Shown here: piece after piece, positions 8,919 to 19,742 of the stretch
Position numbering within the stretch: position 1 is the stretch's first letter
How the letters are laid out: each line of letters begins with the position of its first letter
Origin: Methyloprofundus sedimenti
GTDB taxonomy: Bacteria; Pseudomonadota; Gammaproteobacteria; Methylococcales; Methylomonadaceae
Direction of reading: 5' to 3'
NCBI RefSeq assembly: GCF_002072955.1
Contig: NZ_LPUF01000001.1
Coordinates: 828,896-892,895 of the forward strand
DNA length: 64,000 nucleotides
Translations under genes and position numbers: made by a program
Notes under the pieces: model-generated
The model's input: only the letters and a program-made list of their open reading frames with translations
What the model was told of the DNA's origin: nothing
Databases searched by the model: none

Positions 8919-9776
8919 ATGTCACAAAATAAAATTTTAGTAGGCCTTGGTGTTGTATTTACTCTTGTCATGATGAGCATTTTTACTGTTTCTGAAACAG
9001 AAAAAGCAATTAAGTTTAAATTTGGAGAGATTGTTGCATCAGACTATAAGCCCGGTTTACATTTTAAAATTCCTTTCATTAATAACGTCAAGAAATTTGA
9101 TTCGCGAATTTTAACACTAGATTCTACGCCAGAACGTTTTTTAACGGCTGAAAAGAAGAATGTGATTGTAGATTCATTTGTCAAATGGCGAATTGGTGAT
9201 GTGACAACGTTTTATACTTCGGTTGCGGGTGATACCTATCAGGCGAATGTGCGTTTAGATCAAATTATAAAAGATGCGTTTCGTAGTGAATTTAGTAAAC
9301 GTGATATCAAACAGTTGGTATCCACTGATCGCAGTGTCGTACGTGAGGCGCTAATAGCCAACACGGCAAGCGCAGCTGCCAAGTTGGGTATCGATATTGT
9401 TGATGTTCAGGTAAAACGTATTGATTTACCTAAAGAGGTGAGTCAGTCTGTTTATAGTCGTATGGAAGCAGAACGTGCCCGGGTAGCGCGTGAGTTTAGA
9501 TCGCAGGGTTCAGAGGCGGCAGAACGTGTTCGTGCGGATGCAGATAAGCAAAAAGAAATTATTTTAGCGAATGCTTATCGCGATGCTGAGGTTACTAAAG
9601 GACAGGGTGATGCGACCGCATCTGAAATTTATGCTAAGGCTTATGGTCAGGATGTTGAGTTCTATGCTTTTTATCGAAGCATGGCAGCCTATAAAGAAAC
9701 TTTTGCTAACTCGGCAAACCTGATGGTCACAGAACCAGATTCTGATTTCTTTAAATATTTCAAACAAATGAAATAA
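8919..9776 (+). CDS. hflC: HflC subunit of the HflKC membrane complex
   Basis: HflC is the second SPFH subunit of the FtsH-regulating HflKC complex. In 285 residues there is one N-terminal helix (about 5-24), then VSETEKAIKFKFGEIV, the band-7 core, and the long helix with RMEAERARVAREFRSQGSEAAE.VRADADKQ typical of HflC. A terminator follows 27 nt after the stop codon, which closes the hfq-hflX-hflKC transcription group. Confidence 0.96.
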   Translation: MSQNKILVGLGVVFTLVMMSIFTVSETEKAIKFKFGEIVASDYKPGLHFKIPFINNVKKFDSRILTLDSTPERFLTAEKKNVIVDSFVKWRIGDVTTFYTSVAGDTYQANVRLDQIIKDAFRSEFSKRDIKQLVSTDRSVVREALIANTASAAAKLGIDIVDVQVKRIDLPKEVSQSVYSRMEAERARVAREFRSQGSEAAERVRADADKQKEIILANAYRDAEVTKGQGDATASEIYAKAYGQDVEFYAFYRSMAAYKETFANSANLMVTEPDSDFFKYFKQMK

Positions 9777-9802
9777 GTAAAATTATTTACGTGGATTGAA
9801 TG

Positions 9803-9833
9803 AAAAAACGCTTCGCTTATGCGGAGCGTTTTT
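9803..9833 (+). terminator. rho-independent terminator after hflC
   Basis: A 10-bp stem (AACGCTTCGC / GCGGAGCGTT, 9807-9816 and 9821-9830, with one G-T pair) and a 4-nt loop TTAT are followed by Ts. A reading frame extends upstream of hisZ through this hairpin, which is a good reason to reject that upstream start for hisZ. Confidence 0.88.
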
Positions 9834-9853
9834 GTGTGAATTGGATAATTATC

Positions 9854-11047
9854 ATGTTACATAGAGACCCTTGGCTGCTGCCAGATGGTGTTGAAGAAAT
9901 TTTACCTGAAGATGCGCAATACTTAGAAAGTTTAAGACGTCAGTTACTCGATGTTTTTGAGTGTTGGGGTTACCAAAAAGTGGTGCCGCCTTTTATCGAT
10001 TATTTAGATTCACTATTAACCGGGTCTGGACATGACCTGAATTTACAGACCTTTAAATTAACAGATCAGCTTAGCGGTGAAATGTTAGGCATACGTGCTG
10101 ATATGACACCTCAAGTCGCAAGAATTGATGCGCATAGTTTAAGTCATCAACAGGTATCACGCTTATGTTATGAGGGCACTACATTACATACTCGTGGTGA
10201 TGCTCTAGACAAAACCCGAATTCCTATGCAAATTGGAGCTGAATTGTTTGGTCATGCAGAGATTGATAGCGATATCGAAGTTATTCAGCTGATGCTTGAA
10301 GTCCTGGCGATGGCAGGGTTGAAAAATGTGCATCTGGATTTAGGACATGTAGGTATATATCGTGGGCTTGTTGCTCAAGCAAACTTGACGGAGCAGCAAG
10401 AGTTAGAGCTATTTGAGGTATTACAGCGTAAAGCTAACAGTGAACTCGTCGAACTATTAGAAAAATATGCGGTAGCGGCAGATTTACAAACTATTTTTTT
10501 AAGCTTGCCTAAGTTAAATGGTGATAAATCAGTATTGGCTAAAGCAAGAACAGTTTTTGCCACAGCAGATACATGCGTCAGTAATGCTTTAATGCAACTT
10601 GAGGAATTGGCGGATATTTTACACAGTTATTATCCTGCATTAACCATAAGTTTTGATCTGGCGGAATTACGTGGATACCACTACCACACAGGTATGGTAT
10701 TTGCTGCATTCGTTGCTGAAGTGGGTAAAGAAATTGCGCGTGGCGGACGCTACGATAATATCGGCCAGATATTCGGCAATGCAAGGCCGGCCACGGGCTT
10801 TAGTGCAGACTTAAAAGTTCTGGCAGCGCTGACTAAAAAAAGTCAAACAGCAGCAGACATTGTAAAAATCTTTGCACCTTTTGTGCTGGGTGATCGTGCT
10901 TTGGATGAAAAAGTGCGTGACCTTCGGGCTAGTGGCAACATAGTCATTAAACAACTATCTGGACAGCAAAGTAATGCTGAGCATTTAGCTTGTAATCAAA
11001 TATTGGAAAAAATTGATGAGAACTGGGTTCTTGTCCCGTTAAATTAA
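9854..11047 (+). CDS. hisZ: ATP phosphoribosyltransferase regulatory subunit HisZ
   Basis: HisZ is a HisRS-like protein without tRNA-charging activity that pairs with short-form HisG in the first step of histidine synthesis. The 397-residue product begins RDPWLLPDGVEEILPEDA, has the class II core motif IRADMTPQVARIDA, and a later ELRGYHYHTGMVFAAF...RGGRYD block. It lacks the anticodon-binding domain. I place the start at the ATG at 9854: the frame can be extended 18 codons upstream, but that part is terminator sequence and not conserved protein. It is 12 nt upstream of purA, a common pairing in gammaproteobacteria. Confidence 0.93.
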   Translation: MLHRDPWLLPDGVEEILPEDAQYLESLRRQLLDVFECWGYQKVVPPFIDYLDSLLTGSGHDLNLQTFKLTDQLSGEMLGIRADMTPQVARIDAHSLSHQQVSRLCYEGTTLHTRGDALDKTRIPMQIGAELFGHAEIDSDIEVIQLMLEVLAMAGLKNVHLDLGHVGIYRGLVAQANLTEQQELELFEVLQRKANSELVELLEKYAVAADLQTIFLSLPKLNGDKSVLAKARTVFATADTCVSNALMQLEELADILHSYYPALTISFDLAELRGYHYHTGMVFAAFVAEVGKEIARGGRYDNIGQIFGNARPATGFSADLKVLAALTKKSQTAADIVKIFAPFVLGDRALDEKVRDLRASGNIVIKQLSGQQSNAEHLACNQILEKIDENWVLVPLN

Positions 11048-12352
<1,305 letters not shown>

Positions 12353-12429
12353 TTCATTTGCAAGCCCCAATCTTTAGTGAGGGCAAGTGAGCAGTTCAAA
12401 AATTTGGCAGATTCAACTTTGAAGTTCTA

Positions 12430-12985
12430 TTCCAGAAATCATGCTACTTCACGCTCAGTATTAAAAAATACAGCGTGAAGGATGTCATATTTTAATGTTT
12501 TTTGAAGTCGATGGTTGAGCTTATTCATGACAGCTTCGACTTCCTAATTACTTATATTCACAAAGCTACAGCCTTTAGCAATGTATTGTCTTATCAGCTC
12601 ATAAGTGTCCACATTCAATCCTCGCTCCCAGGAAGCGTATGGATGGGCGAAAAAGAAATTAGTTTCTAGTTTTTCCGACAGCATTCCCTGACCCACAAAC
12701 TCTTTGCCATTATCTGCAGTAATAACCATTATCTGCAGTAATAATATGTGTCTTATCCAGATAAGGCGCAAGTAGTATGATAATGGCCTCTGAAACGACT
12801 TTGGCCTGTTTGCTATCGACCTTTATAATCAAGGTGAATTAGAGCCCTGATCCACTATCGTCACCAAGGCCTACCTTGTGGTTTTTACGAATGACAGCAT
12901 CATCTCACTGTCCGCGATTCGTGTCTTGTTTTTTTCCTTCAGAGGGGAGCCAGTTCAGGAATTTTTCATTCATTTGTATATTATC
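12430..12985 (-). pseudogene. decayed IS30-family transposase, C-terminal part
   Basis: On the reverse strand the pieces, in different frames, read like the second half of an IS30 transposase: a KNHK motif and a fragment like ALVT (about 12830-12900), TADNGKEFVGQG and FAHPYASWERGLN..T..LIRQY (12544-12715), and a final MNKLNHRLQKTLKYD (about 12480-12540). The last three blocks follow the family's DDE-domain order closely. The N-terminal half is absent and the frame is broken several times, once by a 19-bp tandem duplication (12707-12724 repeated at 12726-12743). It is an old, immobile remnant. Confidence 0.8.
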
Positions 12986-13062
12986 TTGCATCATAGTCTC
13001 CATATGATTTGAGCACTTGGTGTATATCGCTGATTGTTTTCAATTATTTCACTTTATCTCTT

Positions 13063-13311
13063 TCATGTTTTTTCTATCCAGGCAATGCATTTCCAATGAG
13101 CGGACAAACGTCTTAATGTGCAGCGTTGTTGAATATCAGATATAAATCCTGGAAAGGATAAAATTGCATTGATATGCTCAACGATTGCTTCTGCAACAAA
13201 TTGGTTTTTATCTTGTAGGTATAATCGAATGAGCATACCGGTTCTTATTGCTATTTGCTCAGGGCTATCATTTGCTGAAATAGCAAAAATTGGGTATGGG
13301 TTTGGGCTCAT
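13063..13311 (-). CDS. small conserved-type protein, possibly iron-regulated
   Basis: This 82-residue soluble protein has no signal peptide. The pattern is SPEQIAIRTGMLIRLYLQ, then VAEAIVEHINAILSFPGF, then QRCTLRRLSAHWKCIAWI: helical segments ending in an R-R-L-x3-W motif. I do not recognise a function. The layout is reminiscent of short FagA-like proteins encoded in iron-regulated operons of Pseudomonas, but that comparison is from memory. It lies 55 nt downstream of the next gene on the same strand and is probably co-transcribed with it from the Fur-like site at 13783-13813. Confidence 0.55.
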   Translation of the reverse strand: MSPNPYPIFAISANDSPEQIAIRTGMLIRLYLQDKNQFVAEAIVEHINAILSFPGFISDIQQRCTLRRLSAHWKCIAWIEKT

Positions 13312-13366
13312 GTTTTTTACTTATGACTAGAATTGAGTGGTTAGTGAAAAGGCGGCGTATCAAGGT

Positions 13367-13750
13367 TCATTTTCCAGCGAGGCAATTTTGTAGGCAAAGC
13401 TTCATTAGGCATTGCTTTGAGCCTGAATCTAAACATCGGATGTCTGCAGCGCAAATTTGCTTATTTTTTAAGAGCTCATTTAATTTCTCTTTGCTTATTT
13501 CTAGGCAGATGGGAAGTGAAGCTTTATTGTTCGCTGCTTTTTGTATCCTGCGGGAAACTACTTTAGGAATAAAAAATAAACCATATATGAAAAGTACGGG
13601 ATGTGTTGATGCACGAAGCGCATCAAAAAAAATAGTAAGAAGTTCATGTTGTTTATCTTTATCTTCAGATAATAGTATCTCGACTTTTATTTGAGGAAAA
13701 AAGTTTAATAGTAGTGTTCTATGCAATTTAAAGTCGTTTAAAAGGTACAT
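13367..13750 (-). CDS. hypothetical protein in a putative Fur-controlled pair
   Basis: About 127 residues, mostly helical, with DKQHELLTIFFDALRASTHPVLFIYGLFF in the middle and a cysteine-rich C-terminus (four Cys in the last 25 residues). No family is recognised. I prefer the ATG at 13750 because GGAG lies 6 nt upstream; a further ATG at 13762 has no ribosome-binding site. A frame on the other strand (13290-13694) overlaps it, but it lacks a ribosome-binding site and has a less protein-like composition. The palindrome upstream and the linked small gene support this strand. Confidence 0.5.
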   Translation of the reverse strand: MYLLNDFKLHRTLLLNFFPQIKVEILLSEDKDKQHELLTIFFDALRASTHPVLFIYGLFFIPKVVSRRIQKAANNKASLPICLEISKEKLNELLKNKQICAADIRCLDSGSKQCLMKLCLQNCLAGK

Positions 13751-13782
13751 AACATACTCCATGTTTAAAAAGTTATATTAAT

Positions 13783-13813
13783 ATTATTGCAAATGATTCT
13801 TGTTTGCAATAAT
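13783..13813 (-). promoter_or_regulatory. palindromic operator, Fur-box-like
   Basis: Two perfect 11-bp arms (ATTATTGCAAA / TTTGCAATAAT) are separated by 9 bp. The core at 13789-13807, GCAAATGATTCTTGTTTGC, resembles Fur boxes of the GCAAATGA...TTTGC type. It lies 33 nt upstream of the chosen start of the reverse-strand gene, over its likely promoter. A run of seven Ts on the plus strand would also let it act as a terminator, but nothing is transcribed into it from that side. Confidence 0.45.
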
Positions 13814-14303
13814 TTTTTTATTGATCTGCTTTATGAAACTCAAGTCATTGTTTTTGACTTTTCACAAATGAGCGGGGGTTGTTTATTTTTGCGAATGTTC
13901 ATTTTGGGCGTCTTTGTCCACAACGCGGCAAAAGCTTACCGGGATTAATTAAAAACTGCGCTGCCTTGATTCGCCCTGTATCCACTTATAAAAACCCTAA
14001 ATGGGATTTTATTTTATTGCCTCAAATAGCTTGACGCGATGTCGGAAAGCCTTGTATTTTCTCGACATCAAAAAAACGCTCCGAGAATACATCCGGCTAT
14101 ATCACTATCATGGGCTAAAAAACCTTCACTTTGCTTAGGCCCCGCTTCCAGGATTTTCAGCGAATGTTTAATAACCAAGAAAAATGGATAAATTCTTAGT
14201 ATAATGATCTTTAGTCTATACATATCGTATAGTGCACTTCCCGATTTTTTTGGCAACATAAGCATATAGTGCCTAGATCTCTCTCCCTCTTTTTTAGTGA
14301 TTT
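13814..14303. other. 490-bp stretch with no supported gene
   Basis: This region between the Fur-like site and the next gene has one reverse-strand frame of 65 codons (14068-14265). It looks moderately protein-like near its end (SEGFLAHDSDIAGCILG), but has no ribosome-binding site and no recognised relative. Short AT-rich and degenerate segments surround it. It may be the remnant of a lost gene. Confidence 0.4.
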
Positions 14304-15107
14304 ATGTACAAATACAACGGTCTACTCATCCACCAAGAGCAAGATGAGCAAGGCCTAATTGAAATTGTCGAAACTGACGGCGTACGTGCTTTACATTTTG
14401 GTACGTATCCCAGGCAAAGTAGTATGCTTACTGATACACCCAATGAGTTACATTCAAAATATATCAGAGCGATGATGGTATGGCTTTTATTTAAAGAGCA
14501 GCCTGAGAATGTTTTGATGATTGGAGTGGGCGGGGGGTTATTAAGTAAATATTTACTCTTTCAATTTCCTCAATGCCGGATAAAAGCGATAGAGTTTCGT
14601 CAGGCAATCATCAAAATTGCCCGGCGTTTTTTTGCTTTACCCCTTGATCCTCGCTTAAAAGTTAAAATAGGCGATGGGGCTCATTATATCAAGCAACAAA
14701 GTCAAAAAATGCCGGAACAACATGATTTAATTATCATTGATGCCTTTGATGATGAAGGTATGGCTGATACCATGCAAGGGATCAGTCTATTTTCGGCTTG
14801 TAAGGAATTGCTCACCGATCACGGATTATTAGTGATAAATTTATGGGGAACCGATAAGGATTTATTTAGGCAAATAAGTTGGGAGATGAGCTCAACTTTT
14901 GACGGGAAGGTGTTGTTTTTACCAGTGCGCGGACGAGGTAATATCATCGCTATTGCCTTTGCGGATGGGGTGGGTACTTTCTCAATGAAAACATTAAAGG
15001 CACGAGCAAAGCTGCTTGATGAACAGTATCAAATTGAATTTTTAGATTTTATTAAAGATTTAAAAAGAAACAATAGTAAAGAATTAAAACGAGTAATAAA
15101 AGCATGA
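14304..15107 (+). CDS. spermidine synthase-like (PABS fold) protein
   Basis: This 267-residue protein has the polyamine-synthase/methyltransferase-like Rossmann core: a nucleotide-binding loop [13 protein letters not shown] (about 73-85), an acidic strand end IKAIEF (E97), [13 protein letters not shown] (about 119-131) and the catalytic-region [12 protein letters not shown] (about 141-152). It may make a polyamine or be one of the many SpeE-like proteins of unknown substrate; no SpeD (SAM decarboxylase) gene is adjacent. It lies 10 nt upstream of the ygiQ gene and probably shares its transcript. Confidence 0.75.
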   Translation: MYKYNGLLIHQEQDEQGLIEIVETDGVRALHFGTYPRQSSMLTDTPNELHSKYIRAMMVWLLFKEQPENVLMIGVGGGLLSKYLLFQFPQCRIKAIEFRQAIIKIARRFFALPLDPRLKVKIGDGAHYIKQQSQKMPEQHDLIIIDAFDDEGMADTMQGISLFSACKELLTDHGLLVINLWGTDKDLFRQISWEMSSTFDGKVLFLPVRGRGNIIAIAFADGVGTFSMKTLKARAKLLDEQYQIEFLDFIKDLKRNNSKELKRVIKA

Positions 15108-15117
15108 ATATCCAAAT

Positions 15118-17262
15118 ATGAACATATTTGACGCCAAACATATCTTTTCCTACCGGAAATATTGGGCGCAACGTTTTGGAACGGCACAAGAATTGCCAAT
15201 GAGCAAAGCAGAAATGGATATTCTGGGCTGGGATAGTTGCGATGTCATTTTAGTGACCGGGGATGCTTATATAGATCACCCGAGTTTTGGCATGGCTCTG
15301 ATTGGTCGAGTACTGGAAGCTCAGGGCTTTCGTGTAGGTATTCTTTCCCAGCCCGATTGGCAAAGCGCGGAGGATTTTACTCGCTTAGGCCGGCCTAATT
15401 TGTTTTTTGGTGTAACTGGGGGCAATATGGACTCCATGGTCAACCGCTACACAGCCGATAAGAAAATTCGTTCTAATGATGCCTATACTGCAAACGGTGA
15501 GGGTGGCAAACGACCCGATAGAGCGGTCAATGTATATTCCCACCGATGCCGTGAAGCCTATAAAGATGTGCCGATTATTATTGGTGGTATCGAAGCGAGT
15601 TTAAGGCGTATTGCACACTATGATTACTGGTCAGATAAAGTCAGAAAATCAGTTTTACTGGATTCCAAAGCTGACTTATTGGTGTATGGAAATGCGGAAC
15701 GTCAAATTACCGAAATTGCACATCGTTTGGCAGCAGGAGAATTGATTACTGATTTAAAAGGTATACGCGGCACAGTACATTTTGTAAAACAAGTGCCGGC
15801 TGGCTGGACTGTTAAAGACTCTTCCGATATTGATACACCGGGAAAAGTCATTAAACCGAAAAATCCCTATTTAATGGAAGAAGAGTCGGTTTGTGCAGAG
15901 AAACAATCAGAAGCACAGGCAAAAGAGCCTAAAAGCTCAAAAATTAGTAACGAGCAACGTGCAAAGACTGTGATTCGTCTACCTGATTTTGATACCGTCA
16001 AAGATGATCCGATACAATATGCCCATGCCTCACGCGTGATGCATGGTGAGACGAATCCAGGCAATGCACGGCCTTTATTGCAAAAACACATGCAACGCTA
16101 TATTTGGGTAAATCCGCCGCCTATACCGCTCACCATGAGTGAAATGGATGGCGTATTTGATTTATCCTATTCACGTTTGCCGCATACAGGATATGGGAAA
16201 GCCAACATACCTGCGTTTGAAATGATTCAGCATTCAGTGAACATCATGCGCGGATGTTTTGGTGGCTGTTCGTTTTGTTCGATAACCGAGCATGAAGGAC
16301 GTATTATTCAAAGCCGTTCAGAAGACTCGATTATCAAAGAAATTGAAGCGATTAGAGATACTTCGCCTAACTTTACTGGGCATATATCCGACTTGGGTGG
16401 GCCTACGGCGAATATGTATCGCCTGGCTTGTAAAGATGAAAAGATAGAGCAAGCCTGTCGCAGGCCTTCCTGTGTATTCCCGGGTATTTGTGAAAACCTG
16501 AATACTGATCATACCCCGTTAATTAAACTATACCGGCGTGCACGAGCCTTACCGGGAATTAAGAAAATATTAATCGCATCAGGGTTACGCTACGATCTGG
16601 CTGTTGAATCACCTGAATATGTTAAAGAGCTGGTTACCCATCATGTTGGTGGTTATTTAAAAATTGCACCGGAACATACTGAGCAAGGTCCTTTATCTAA
16701 AATGATGAAACCAGGTATGGGCAGCTATGACTCATTCAAACAAATGTTTGAGAAATATTCGAAGGAAGCCGGCAAAGAACAATATCTTATCCCTTATTTT
16801 ATTGCAGCACACCCCGGTACAGAAGATCTGGATATGCTTAACCTTGCATTATGGTTAAAGCGGCATGATTTCCGAGCTGATCAGGTACAGGCCTTTTTGC
16901 CTTCACCGATGTCAATTGCTACCGCGATGTACCATTCAGGTAAAGATACCTTGAATAAAGTAAGTCGTAGGGAAGTATCCAATATGACTATTCCCAAAGG
17001 TATAAAACAACGCCGTTTGCATAAAGCTTTTTTACGTTACCACGACCCCAAAAACTGGCCGTTACTGAGAGAAGCTCTGAAAAATATGGGGCGCGCAGAT
17101 TTAATTGGCAATGGTAAGCAACAGCTTATTCCCAATTGGCAACCTAAAGAAGGAGGGAAAGATGACAGAATTAAGGGTAAAGGGAATACTTTTAGAACTC
17201 AGAGGGTAGATAATAACCCACGCCGCGCACCTGCGAAAAAAAGCTATAATAAAACCAGATAA
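15118..17262 (+). CDS. YgiQ-family radical SAM protein
   Basis: YgiQ proteins are radical S-adenosylmethionine enzymes of unknown reaction. The 714-residue product has the N-terminal [17 protein letters not shown], the [21 protein letters not shown] block, and the radical SAM cluster C-x3-C-x2-C at C380, C384 and C387 within [10 protein letters not shown]. Length is typical. The C-terminal tail (about residues 680-714) is basic and low-complexity, as in several relatives. No operon partner explains its function. Confidence 0.88.
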   Translation: MNIFDAKHIFSYRKYWAQRFGTAQELPMSKAEMDILGWDSCDVILVTGDAYIDHPSFGMALIGRVLEAQGFRVGILSQPDWQSAEDFTRLGRPNLFFGVTGGNMDSMVNRYTADKKIRSNDAYTANGEGGKRPDRAVNVYSHRCREAYKDVPIIIGGIEASLRRIAHYDYWSDKVRKSVLLDSKADLLVYGNAERQITEIAHRLAAGELITDLKGIRGTVHFVKQVPAGWTVKDSSDIDTPGKVIKPKNPYLMEEESVCAEKQSEAQAKEPKSSKISNEQRAKTVIRLPDFDTVKDDPIQYAHASRVMHGETNPGNARPLLQKHMQRYIWVNPPPIPLTMSEMDGVFDLSYSRLPHTGYGKANIPAFEMIQHSVNIMRGCFGGCSFCSITEHEGRIIQSRSEDSIIKEIEAIRDTSPNFTGHISDLGGPTANMYRLACKDEKIEQACRRPSCVFPGICENLNTDHTPLIKLYRRARALPGIKKILIASGLRYDLAVESPEYVKELVTHHVGGYLKIAPEHTEQGPLSKMMKPGMGSYDSFKQMFEKYSKEAGKEQYLIPYFIAAHPGTEDLDMLNLALWLKRHDFRADQVQAFLPSPMSIATAMYHSGKDTLNKVSRREVSNMTIPKGIKQRRLHKAFLRYHDPKNWPLLREALKNMGRADLIGNGKQQLIPNWQPKEGGKDDRIKGKGNTFRTQRVDNNPRRAPAKKSYNKTR

Positions 17263-17267
17263 AAGGC

Positions 17268-17296
17268 TTTTCAAAAGACAAATAAGCGCATATAAT
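17268..17296 (+). promoter_or_regulatory. sigma-70-type promoter of the tRNA-Thr pair
   Basis: A perfect -10 hexamer TATAAT lies at 17291-17296, with a weak -35 (TTTTCA, 17268-17273) 17 bp upstream. Transcription would start at about 17303, just before the first tRNA. The promoter lies immediately after the ygiQ stop codon. Confidence 0.6.
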
Positions 17297-17308
17297 ACTC
17301 GCTCTTTA

Positions 17309-17384
17309 GCTGGTGTAGCTCAATCGGTAGAGCAACTGATTTGTAATCAGTAGGTCGCGGGTTCGATTCCCATCACCAGCTCCA
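17309..17384 (+). tRNA. tRNA-Thr (anticodon TGT), copy 1
   Basis: A 76-nt cloverleaf with CCA encoded. The acceptor arms are GCTGGTG and CACCAGC, the anticodon loop is CTGATTTGTAATCAG with TGT, and the T arm contains GGTTCGATTCC. It decodes ACA. The sequence is identical to the second copy 124 bp downstream. Confidence 0.97.
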
Positions 17385-17432
17385 TATTTCAACTTACTCA
17401 TGGATAAGAGTGGGCGTATAAACAGTTTATAC

Positions 17433-17508
17433 GCTGGTGTAGCTCAATCGGTAGAGCAACTGATTTGTAATCAGTAGGTCGCGGGTTCGATTCCCATCAC
17501 CAGCTCCA
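17433..17508 (+). tRNA. tRNA-Thr (anticodon TGT), copy 2
   Basis: This is identical base for base to copy 1, including the encoded CCA; the 48-nt spacer is unrelated to the upstream leader. Both tRNAs are probably processed from one transcript ending at the terminator just downstream. Confidence 0.97.
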
Positions 17509-17513
17509 TATAT

Positions 17514-17553
17514 AAAGCCCTGTTGCATATTAATGTAACAGGGCTTTTTTTTT
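17514..17553 (+). terminator. rho-independent terminator after the tRNA pair
   Basis: An AAAGCCCTGTT / AACAGGGCTTT stem of 11 bp has a 12-nt loop and is followed by at least nine Ts. The 200 bp beyond, up to the convergent esterase gene, contain nothing recognisable. Confidence 0.92.
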
Positions 17554-17759
17554 GCCTGCCATTGTAGCCAATTTCAGATATTTATCTTGAGTGCCCCTGC
17601 CTTATAGACCTCTGAACCTTTGCCTGGTTTTTTACCGGAGAAAGGAGGCTTGTCTTACCGTATGACACAGAAGTGATATATCTCGATATTAAGGGTGACT
17701 GAAAGGGTATAGCTAAATGCTATGAAGCAAATATTTACAGAGCAACACGGATGCATACC

Positions 17760-18494
17760 TTAAACAAATAAAGGCGCCATTTGTCGCCAATAACGGCCAC
17801 TATGTGCTCTTTCATGCCAGTGCTGTAGTTTATGGCTAACGCCTTTGCTGGCTAAAATTGAGCTCAAATGGTGGTTGTTATCCAGAAAAGGGTCTTGCTC
17901 ACCAATCACCAAAGTAATATCCATTGCCCTTAAATGGTCTATATGCCAGGCGCAATCAAGATTCGGCAAAAAATGGGTAGGGGTATTAAAGTAAATATCC
18001 TCGTTGTAATATCCATCGAACAGATTCTTAAAGCAATCGACATCAAGTGTTAAATCGTAACGCCCTGAAAAGGCGACCAGTTTTTTAAATAGCTGAGGGT
18101 GACGAAAGGCAATATTTGCAGCCTGGAAAGCACCTAAACTTAGGCCATGCGAAATTACACAATCAAACTGATTTTTATGCTGCATAAAAGGAAACACTTC
18201 CTGCAAAACATAAGCTTCATAGTTTTTTTGGCGTTCTATACGCCCATGGGGATGTGCCCACCAGCAATAAAAACTTTCTGTATCCACACTATCAATGCAA
18301 TATAATTGCAAGCACCCTTGGTCGATTTTATTTTGTAAGGCGTTGACCATACCCAGTTGTTCATATTCATAAAAGCGCCCGCCCCGGGTAGGAAATACCA
18401 GCACTTTTGCACCTGCATGACCAAAAATCAGTAATTCCATATCACGTTGTAAATGCTCACTCCACCATTTGTGATATTCACGATTCATTATCAA
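17760..18494 (-). CDS. putative esterase, alpha/beta-hydrolase fold
   Basis: This 244-residue protein resembles the putative-esterase (esterase D-like) family. The N-terminus has VLVFPTRGGRFYEYE, the probable nucleophile is in SHGLSLGAFQAAN (a GLSLG elbow), and acid and base candidates are in LVIGEQDPFLD and the closing HERAHSG. No signal peptide is visible, so it is probably cytoplasmic. It overlaps nothing and sits 18 nt downstream of the acetyl-xylan-esterase-like gene, with which it forms a two-gene hydrolase operon. The substrate is unknown. Confidence 0.7.
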   Translation of the reverse strand: MIMNREYHKWWSEHLQRDMELLIFGHAGAKVLVFPTRGGRFYEYEQLGMVNALQNKIDQGCLQLYCIDSVDTESFYCWWAHPHGRIERQKNYEAYVLQEVFPFMQHKNQFDCVISHGLSLGAFQAANIAFRHPQLFKKLVAFSGRYDLTLDVDCFKNLFDGYYNEDIYFNTPTHFLPNLDCAWHIDHLRAMDITLVIGEQDPFLDNNHHLSSILASKGVSHKLQHWHERAHSGRYWRQMAPLFV

Positions 18495-18512
18495 CTCCGC
18501 AATAAGTAGTCA

Positions 18513-19475
18513 TCAGTTTGGTTTATCAAGTGGTTTAAAAAAATCATCTATTTCCTGCAGTAATTGTTGTTCCTGTTGTTCACGCTCAGGATAGTCAAAA
18601 TGACCAGCATTCAAAACAAATAAACGTTTGTATTTATGAGTGGCATTATAAATAGTAAATTGGCCAGGCGGTGCCACGCAAGGATCATAAAGTGCACAAG
18701 CATAATGCACCGGCATTCTAATGCGTTTTGCTGCAGTTGCGGCATCGTAATAACCTAACACTTTTAGCGTCTGTTTTTTATGCATACAGTAAAACTGTTG
18801 CTGACTTAACGCACTACCAATAGTGGGCAGACGCAAGCGCAACGGATGATGTCCAAAAGTCGGTACATTAAAATGACCCCTGGCAATACGTTGCTCATAA
18901 GCTAAAGCCAGAGCGCCAATACCACCACTAAAGCTAATACCTAAATAACCCAGGTGTCCTGATAATTGGGGAAATAAGCGCAATATTGCGCTGACGCCTA
19001 ACCATATATCCTCAACACACCCACCGATAATATATTGGTTTAATGTGTCAATATTATGTAAAACATGCCATTTAGGATCAGTAGAAATAGATTTATGACT
19101 GCTTAAAGATAAACCGCGAGAGCAAGGAAACAGTAACGCGGCATCTTTAAAGGGAAGATGAAAATCCGGTGTATCGCGGCCACCATAGCCATGCCCAATA
19201 ATAAACCCCCGCTTAAACACGCCAGACTCGGGGAGCAACAACCAGCCACGGATATTAAATTGTCCGGTAGATAAATAACTAACATCAAAGATACGCCACC
19301 CAGAATGATTCTTGCCGGTATCCTTAATTTGTGGCATTGCCTGCAGGCTTAAAGCATCCTGATAACGCTTTTGCCAAAATGTATCAAATCCAGCTGGTTC
19401 TCTGGGTGGTTTTATTTGTAGTAATTGTTTTAATTTATAACCATAAGTGGGGTCAAACTCGTAGGTATCAGACAT
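18513..19475 (-). CDS. acetyl xylan esterase-like (AXE1 family) hydrolase
   Basis: This 320-residue protein has the AXE1/cephalosporin-deacetylase layout: an N-terminal PREPAGFDTFWQKRY, then IIGHGYGGRD in the oxyanion-hole region, the nucleophile elbow GISFSGGIGALALA, and a late H-F-D-Y segment with the probable catalytic His (NAGHFDY). No signal peptide is seen, so an intracellular acetyl-ester substrate is likely. The 267-bp gap upstream separates it from the divergent marC gene and should hold both promoters. Confidence 0.75.
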   Translation of the reverse strand: MSDTYEFDPTYGYKLKQLLQIKPPREPAGFDTFWQKRYQDALSLQAMPQIKDTGKNHSGWRIFDVSYLSTGQFNIRGWLLLPESGVFKRGFIIGHGYGGRDTPDFHLPFKDAALLFPCSRGLSLSSHKSISTDPKWHVLHNIDTLNQYIIGGCVEDIWLGVSAILRLFPQLSGHLGYLGISFSGGIGALALAYEQRIARGHFNVPTFGHHPLRLRLPTIGSALSQQQFYCMHKKQTLKVLGYYDAATAAKRIRMPVHYACALYDPCVAPPGQFTIYNATHKYKRLFVLNAGHFDYPEREQQEQQLLQEIDDFFKPLDKPN

Positions 19476-19742
19476 ATCATTTAATAGAGCATGAGAAAAT
19501 TAAAAAGCATTCCAATACTTTCAAATTTAGCATATCATTATTACATCTCTTAGTGGATTATATTCGTGAGTTGAATTATTCTAAATGGTTTTTCAGACTG
19601 ATGCAGGGAGGCTTTGGAAAATCTTTCTTGACCTCTTTAGGCTCCTCGGCTACTCTGCAAAGCAAGAAATAGTTAGCTCCATTCGTGTACATTGCTGAGA
19701 AGTGATGCTTAAAACTTACCTACCTGATATTAATCATAATTT

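Noticed and set aside
13290-13694. 134-codon frame on the plus strand.
   Set aside because: It overlaps the reverse-strand hypothetical gene, has no ribosome-binding site, and its composition (many basic and aromatic residues) looks like an antisense shadow.
14068-14265. 65-codon reverse-strand frame.
   Set aside because: No ribosome-binding site and no recognised family. Kept only as a note in the non-coding entry.
19331-19672. 113-codon plus-strand frame across the acetyl xylan esterase-like gene start.
   Set aside because: Antisense to a clear gene, no ribosome-binding site, no family resemblance.
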